This document shows positions 62,236 to 64,000 of a stretch of DNA of 64,000 nt, piece by piece. The position numbers and the translations under genes are program-made. Source of the DNA: Vibrio crassostreae 9ZC13 (GTDB taxonomy: Bacteria; Pseudomonadota; Gammaproteobacteria; Enterobacterales; Vibrionaceae); contig NZ_AJYZ02000019.1 of the NCBI RefSeq assembly GCF_000272045.2, positions 1,686,704 to 1,750,703 of the forward strand, in the 5' to 3' direction. How positions within the stretch are numbered: the stretch's first letter is position 1; the number at the start of each line of letters is the position of its first letter. The notes under the pieces were generated by a model that was given only the letters and a program-made list of their open reading frames with translations, ran no database searches and was not told where the DNA came from.

Positions 62236-62505
62236 ATGTCTGAACAAAATGAATTTATGCAAGAAGAAGAGCTGATTGAGATCATCGAGAACCAGCTTGA
62301 AGATGGCGAACCAGTGAAAGTGAAAGAGACGTTGATGCGTTTAATGATGACAGGCACTCCACGTGAAGAAGCAATTGCGGCTATGGCATGTGCACTGGCA
62401 ATTGAAGTATTTGACGTTATGAAAAACGGCGCGGAGTTTAATCAAAAACGTTACGCGGAGCATTTGGGCATGCTGCCTGATTTAAGCTTTATGGAAGGCG
62501 AATAA
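62236..62505 (+). CDS. Small acidic helical hypothetical protein, 89 aa
   Basis: I do not recognise the function. The 89 residues are acidic and helical (EEELIEIIENQLEDGEPVK, LMMTGTPREEAIAAMACALA), with the conserved-looking end HLGMLPDLSFMEGE. There is no membrane segment or metal motif. It sits between mnmA (divergent) and gsk (same strand), about 100 nt before gsk, with a PurR-type palindrome just after its stop. Confidence 0.75.
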   Translation: MSEQNEFMQEEELIEIIENQLEDGEPVKVKETLMRLMMTGTPREEAIAAMACALAIEVFDVMKNGAEFNQKRYAEHLGMLPDLSFMEGE

Positions 62506-62516
62506 AAAAAACCTTC

Positions 62517-62530
62517 AGCAAACGTTTGCT
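62517..62530 (+). promoter_or_regulatory. PurR-type palindrome upstream of gsk
   Basis: AGCAAACGTTTGCT is a perfect 14-bp palindrome containing the 12-bp core GCAAACGTTTGC of the PurR box. It lies about 78 bp before the gsk start and probably controls this purine-salvage gene. Other LacI-family repressors bind related cores. Confidence 0.75.
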
Positions 62531-62607
62531 ATAGTTTGAAAGATTGCCGCGTTAAATATAGCGCGGTAGAATCCGCCACCTATTTCCCCTTGACTTAGAC
62601 TAGCCTT

Positions 62608-63912
62608 ATGAAATTCCCTGGACAACGTAAATCAAAGCACTACTTTCCGGTTCACGCTCGTGATCCTCTAGTGAGCCAAGCTCAAAGCAGTAAAAGAATG
62701 TCACGCACTCATATTATCGGTATTGACCAAACATTGGTGGATATTGAAGCAAAGGTGAGTTCTGAACTTATTGAGAAGTATGGTTTGAGCAAGGGACATT
62801 CACTGGTTATTGGCGACGCAGCCGCTGAATCTTTGTATCAAGAATTAAAAGAGCAGTGCCTGATTACCAATGAATACGCTGGTGGCACAATTGGTAACAC
62901 ATTACACAACTATTCAGTGCTAGCGGATGACCGTTCTACACTGTTAGGTGTAATGAGCCAAGATATTAAGATTGGTAGTTACGGTTATCGCTATTTATGT
63001 AATACATCAAGCAGAATGGATCTGAACCATTTACAAGGGGTAGATGGCGCAATTGGTCGCTGCTTTGCATTAATTACAGAAGACGGTGAACGTACTTTCG
63101 CAATTAGCGAAGGACAAATGAACCAATTAAAACCAGAAAGTATTCCTGAAAAAATCTTCAAAAGTGCTTCTGCTTTAGTTTTAACCGCTTATTTAGTTCG
63201 TTGTAAGCCAGGCGACCCTATGCCTGAAGCAACAATGAAAGCGATCGAATACGCGAAGAAATACGATGTGCCAGTCGTTCTTACACTGGGTACTAAGTTC
63301 GTTATTCAAGATGATCCAGAATTCTGGAAAGACTTCCTTGAGCAACACGTAACGGTTGTTGCAATGAATGAAGACGAAGCTGAAGCATTAACGGGTGAAA
63401 GCGATCCACTGGCTGCATCAGATAAAGCGCTAGAGTGGGTAGACCTTGTTCTATGTACTGCGGGACCTGTTGGCCTATTTATGGCTGGTTATACAGAAGA
63501 TGCAGCTAAGCGTGAAACGTCACTGCCTTTACTTCCAGGTTCAATTGCTGAATTCAACCGTTTTGAATTTAGCCGTCCTGCGCATAAAGATTTATGTGAA
63601 AACCCAACCAAAGTGTATTCGCACATTGCGCCATACATGGGTGGACCAGAAAAGATCAAAAATACCAATGGTGCAGGTGATGCTGCGTTATCTGCTTTAT
63701 TACATGATATGGCTGCGAATAAGTACCACAAAGAAAACGTGCCAAACTCAAGTAAGCACCAACATTCATTCTTGACGTACTCTTCGTTCTCACAAGTTTG
63801 TAAATATTCTAACCGTGCAAGCTATGAAGTGTTGGTTCAACACTCTCCACGTTTATCTCGTGGCCTTCCTGAAAGAGAAGATAGCCTAGAAGAAGCGTAC
63901 TGGGAAAGATAA
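62608..63912 (+). CDS. gsk: Inosine/guanosine kinase
   Basis: A 434-residue PfkB-family kinase that phosphorylates inosine and guanosine in purine salvage. The N-terminal MKFPGQRKSKHYFPV is typical of Gsk. EYAGGTIGNTLHNYS is the substrate lid region. The PfkB signature with the catalytic Asp is NTNGAGDAALSALLHD (about 351-366). Length equals the E. coli enzyme. Preceded by a PurR-type palindrome; followed by an inverted repeat and a terminator at the window edge. Confidence 0.95.
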   Translation: MKFPGQRKSKHYFPVHARDPLVSQAQSSKRMSRTHIIGIDQTLVDIEAKVSSELIEKYGLSKGHSLVIGDAAAESLYQELKEQCLITNEYAGGTIGNTLHNYSVLADDRSTLLGVMSQDIKIGSYGYRYLCNTSSRMDLNHLQGVDGAIGRCFALITEDGERTFAISEGQMNQLKPESIPEKIFKSASALVLTAYLVRCKPGDPMPEATMKAIEYAKKYDVPVVLTLGTKFVIQDDPEFWKDFLEQHVTVVAMNEDEAEALTGESDPLAASDKALEWVDLVLCTAGPVGLFMAGYTEDAAKRETSLPLLPGSIAEFNRFEFSRPAHKDLCENPTKVYSHIAPYMGGPEKIKNTNGAGDAALSALLHDMAANKYHKENVPNSSKHQHSFLTYSSFSQVCKYSNRASYEVLVQHSPRLSRGLPEREDSLEEAYWER

Positions 63913-63932
63913 GTTACTTTCTTTAATCAGTA

Positions 63933-63971
63933 GTACTATCAGTATCAGTTGGTTTCTAATACTGATAGTAC
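63933..63971 (+). repeat. 13-bp perfect inverted repeat after gsk
   Basis: GTACTATCAGTAT (63933-63945) and ATACTGATAGTAC (63959-63971) are exact reverse complements separated by 13 bases. It is AT-rich, with no T-tract after it. Confidence 0.7.
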
Positions 63972-63982
63972 AAATATAAAAA

Positions 63983-64000
63983 AGGCTCCGAAAGGAGCCT
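63983..64000 (+). terminator. Terminator hairpin cut by the window end
   Basis: AGGCTCC / GGAGCCT stem with GAAA tetraloop, preceded by A-run; the T-tract would lie beyond base 64000. Confidence 0.7.

Overview
The window is a contiguous piece of the main chromosome of a gammaproteobacterium, most likely a marine Vibrio. The basis is gene content and order: hinT-ycfL-lpoB-thiK-ycfP-ndh, plzB-mfd-csiV, lolCDE, comEC-msbA-lpxK-ycaR-kdsB, cmk-rpsA-ihfB-lapA-lapB-pyrF, lrp-ftsK-lolA-rarA-serS, bioA/bioBFCD and mnmA-hflD-purB. CsiV and the lone PilZ protein upstream of mfd are Vibrio-type. Species cannot be fixed by eye. There is no insertion sequence, prophage, integron, CRISPR array, rRNA or tRNA gene. 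This is conserved core chromosome.

Layout. 1-2.6 kb: a small unknown gene, a CBS-pair protein and a MATE exporter. 2.6-6.3 kb: zntA behind a MerR-family promoter, then udp behind a CRP site. 6.3-9.8 kb: an orphan CARF-nuclease (DUF1887/Card1 type) and a chemoreceptor, both on the minus strand. 10-16.7 kb: hinT, three lipoproteins in a row (COG3014, YcfL, LpoB), thiamine kinase, YcfP and ndh, the last behind a long structured leader with an FNR-like site. 16.7-22.3 kb (minus): an acetyltransferase, csiV, mfd, plzB. 22.5-25.7 kb: lolCDE. 25.9-32.4 kb: a DUF2062 membrane protein divergent from comEC, then msbA, lpxK, the tiny Trm112-family gene ycaR and kdsB. 32.7-38 kb: cmk, rpsA with an autoregulatory-type leader, ihfB, lapAB, pyrF. 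38-44.3 kb: miaE, an unknown membrane-anchored coiled-coil protein, cysB, a Methyltransf_32-like protein, ald and lrp. 44.5-51.7 kb: ftsK, lolA, rarA, serS and a DksA-type zinc-finger protein. 51.8-57 kb: the complete late biotin pathway around a BirA-type operator. 57-64 kb: a small unknown gene, htpX, mnmA-hflD-purB, a small unknown gene and gsk; purB and gsk each have a PurR-like palindrome.

Themes. Envelope biogenesis dominates: lipoprotein sorting (LolA, LolCDE), lipid A/LPS supply and export (KdsB, LpxK, MsbA, LapAB) and regulators of both class A penicillin-binding proteins (LpoB, CsiV). Other groups are translation and tRNA modification (rpsA, serS, miaE, mnmA, Trm112), DNA maintenance (mfd, rarA, ftsK, ihfB, comEC) and nucleoside salvage (udp, gsk, cmk, purB, pyrF). 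The least explained gene is the CARF-nuclease at 6387-7553, which sits far from any visible type III CRISPR component.
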